NCBI GenBank assembly: GCA_013002375.1
Contig: JABDJW010000056.1
Coordinates: 1 to 5,445, forward strand
Reading direction: 5' to 3'
Length of the DNA stretch: 5,445 nucleotides
From: Acidimicrobiales bacterium
Lineage (GTDB): Bacteria > Actinomycetota > Acidimicrobiia > Acidimicrobiales > SHLQ01
This document shows positions 5,407-5,445 of this stretch, piece by piece (position 1 is the stretch's first letter; every line of letters starts with the position of its first letter). Position numbers and translations under genes: made by a program. The notes under the pieces were generated by a model, which saw nothing but the letters and a program-made list of their open reading frames with translations, ran no database searches and had not been told where the DNA came from.

Positions 5407-5445
5407 ATGACGCGCCCTGCTGTTCAAGCAACCGATCCGGCCGGA
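5407..5445 (+). CDS. Possible start of a divergent gene (13 codons, truncated by window end)
   Basis: An ATG at 5407 opens a frame reading MTRPAVQATDPAG to the window edge. GAGG lies 3 nt before it, which is close, and a better GAGGAG at 5388-5393 lies 13 nt before it, which is far. A divergent gene here would leave 91 bp between it and the SRPBCC start at 5315, a normal size for a shared regulatory region. The peptide is too short to recognise. The same bases would be coding on the other strand if the SRPBCC protein began at 5408, so the two readings compete. Confidence 0.3.
   Translation, partial: MTRPAVQATDPAG
5428..5438. repeat. 11-bp direct repeat, copy 2 (GCAACCGATCC)
   Basis: Second exact copy of the repeat at 5354-5364. 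It runs into TCCGGCCGGA (5436-5445), a perfect 10-bp palindrome cut by the window end. If the divergent gene at 5407 is real, this copy lies within its first codons, which would argue against an operator role for it. Confidence 0.4.

Noticed and set aside
5436..5445. Palindrome TCCGGCCGGA at the window end
   Set aside because: A perfect 10-bp palindrome, but short, all strong-GC core and cut by the edge. It cannot be judged as a site without the next bases.

Overview
The window is GC-rich coding DNA with GTG starts, gene overlaps of 1 to 44 nt and almost no spacer. This suits a high-GC actinobacterium, possibly of the Acidimicrobiia, but the taxon is an inference from composition and protein style. 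I see no RNA genes, CRISPR array, insertion sequence or phage gene.

Two operons run towards each other and meet near 2742-2770. The left, plus-strand unit holds the C-terminal end of an alpha/beta hydrolase (to 188), a 714-residue PEP-synthase/rifampin-phosphotransferase-like enzyme (145-2289) and a 151-residue SRPBCC-fold protein (2286-2741). The first two overlap by 44 nt and the last two by an ATGA. The large enzyme keeps the ATP-binding residues, the central GHR...E.D..PR motif and the phosphohistidine (His665). Its ATP-binding domain is much shorter than usual, so it looks like a small-molecule dikinase of unknown substrate.

The right, minus-strand unit reads from about 5315 down to 2771. 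It encodes a 129-residue SRPBCC protein, a 493-residue atypical NmrA/YbjT-like SDR fused to a DUF2867-like C-terminal domain, and a 225-residue classical SDR. The genes overlap by 4 nt (ATGA) and 1 nt (TGATG), so they are probably co-transcribed and translationally coupled. The set pairs ligand-binding folds (SRPBCC, DUF2867) with NAD(P)-dependent oxidoreductases, which suggests reductive processing of a hydrophobic or lipid-like substrate. The substrate cannot be read from the sequence.

The right edge (5316-5445) is the only regulatory-looking region. It has a TANNNT -10-like hexamer placed for leaderless translation of the SRPBCC gene, a perfect 6+3+6 inverted repeat, an 11-bp direct repeat, and a possible start of a divergent plus-strand gene at 5407. 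These are the least explained signals in the window. The best protein-level lead is the compact dikinase.
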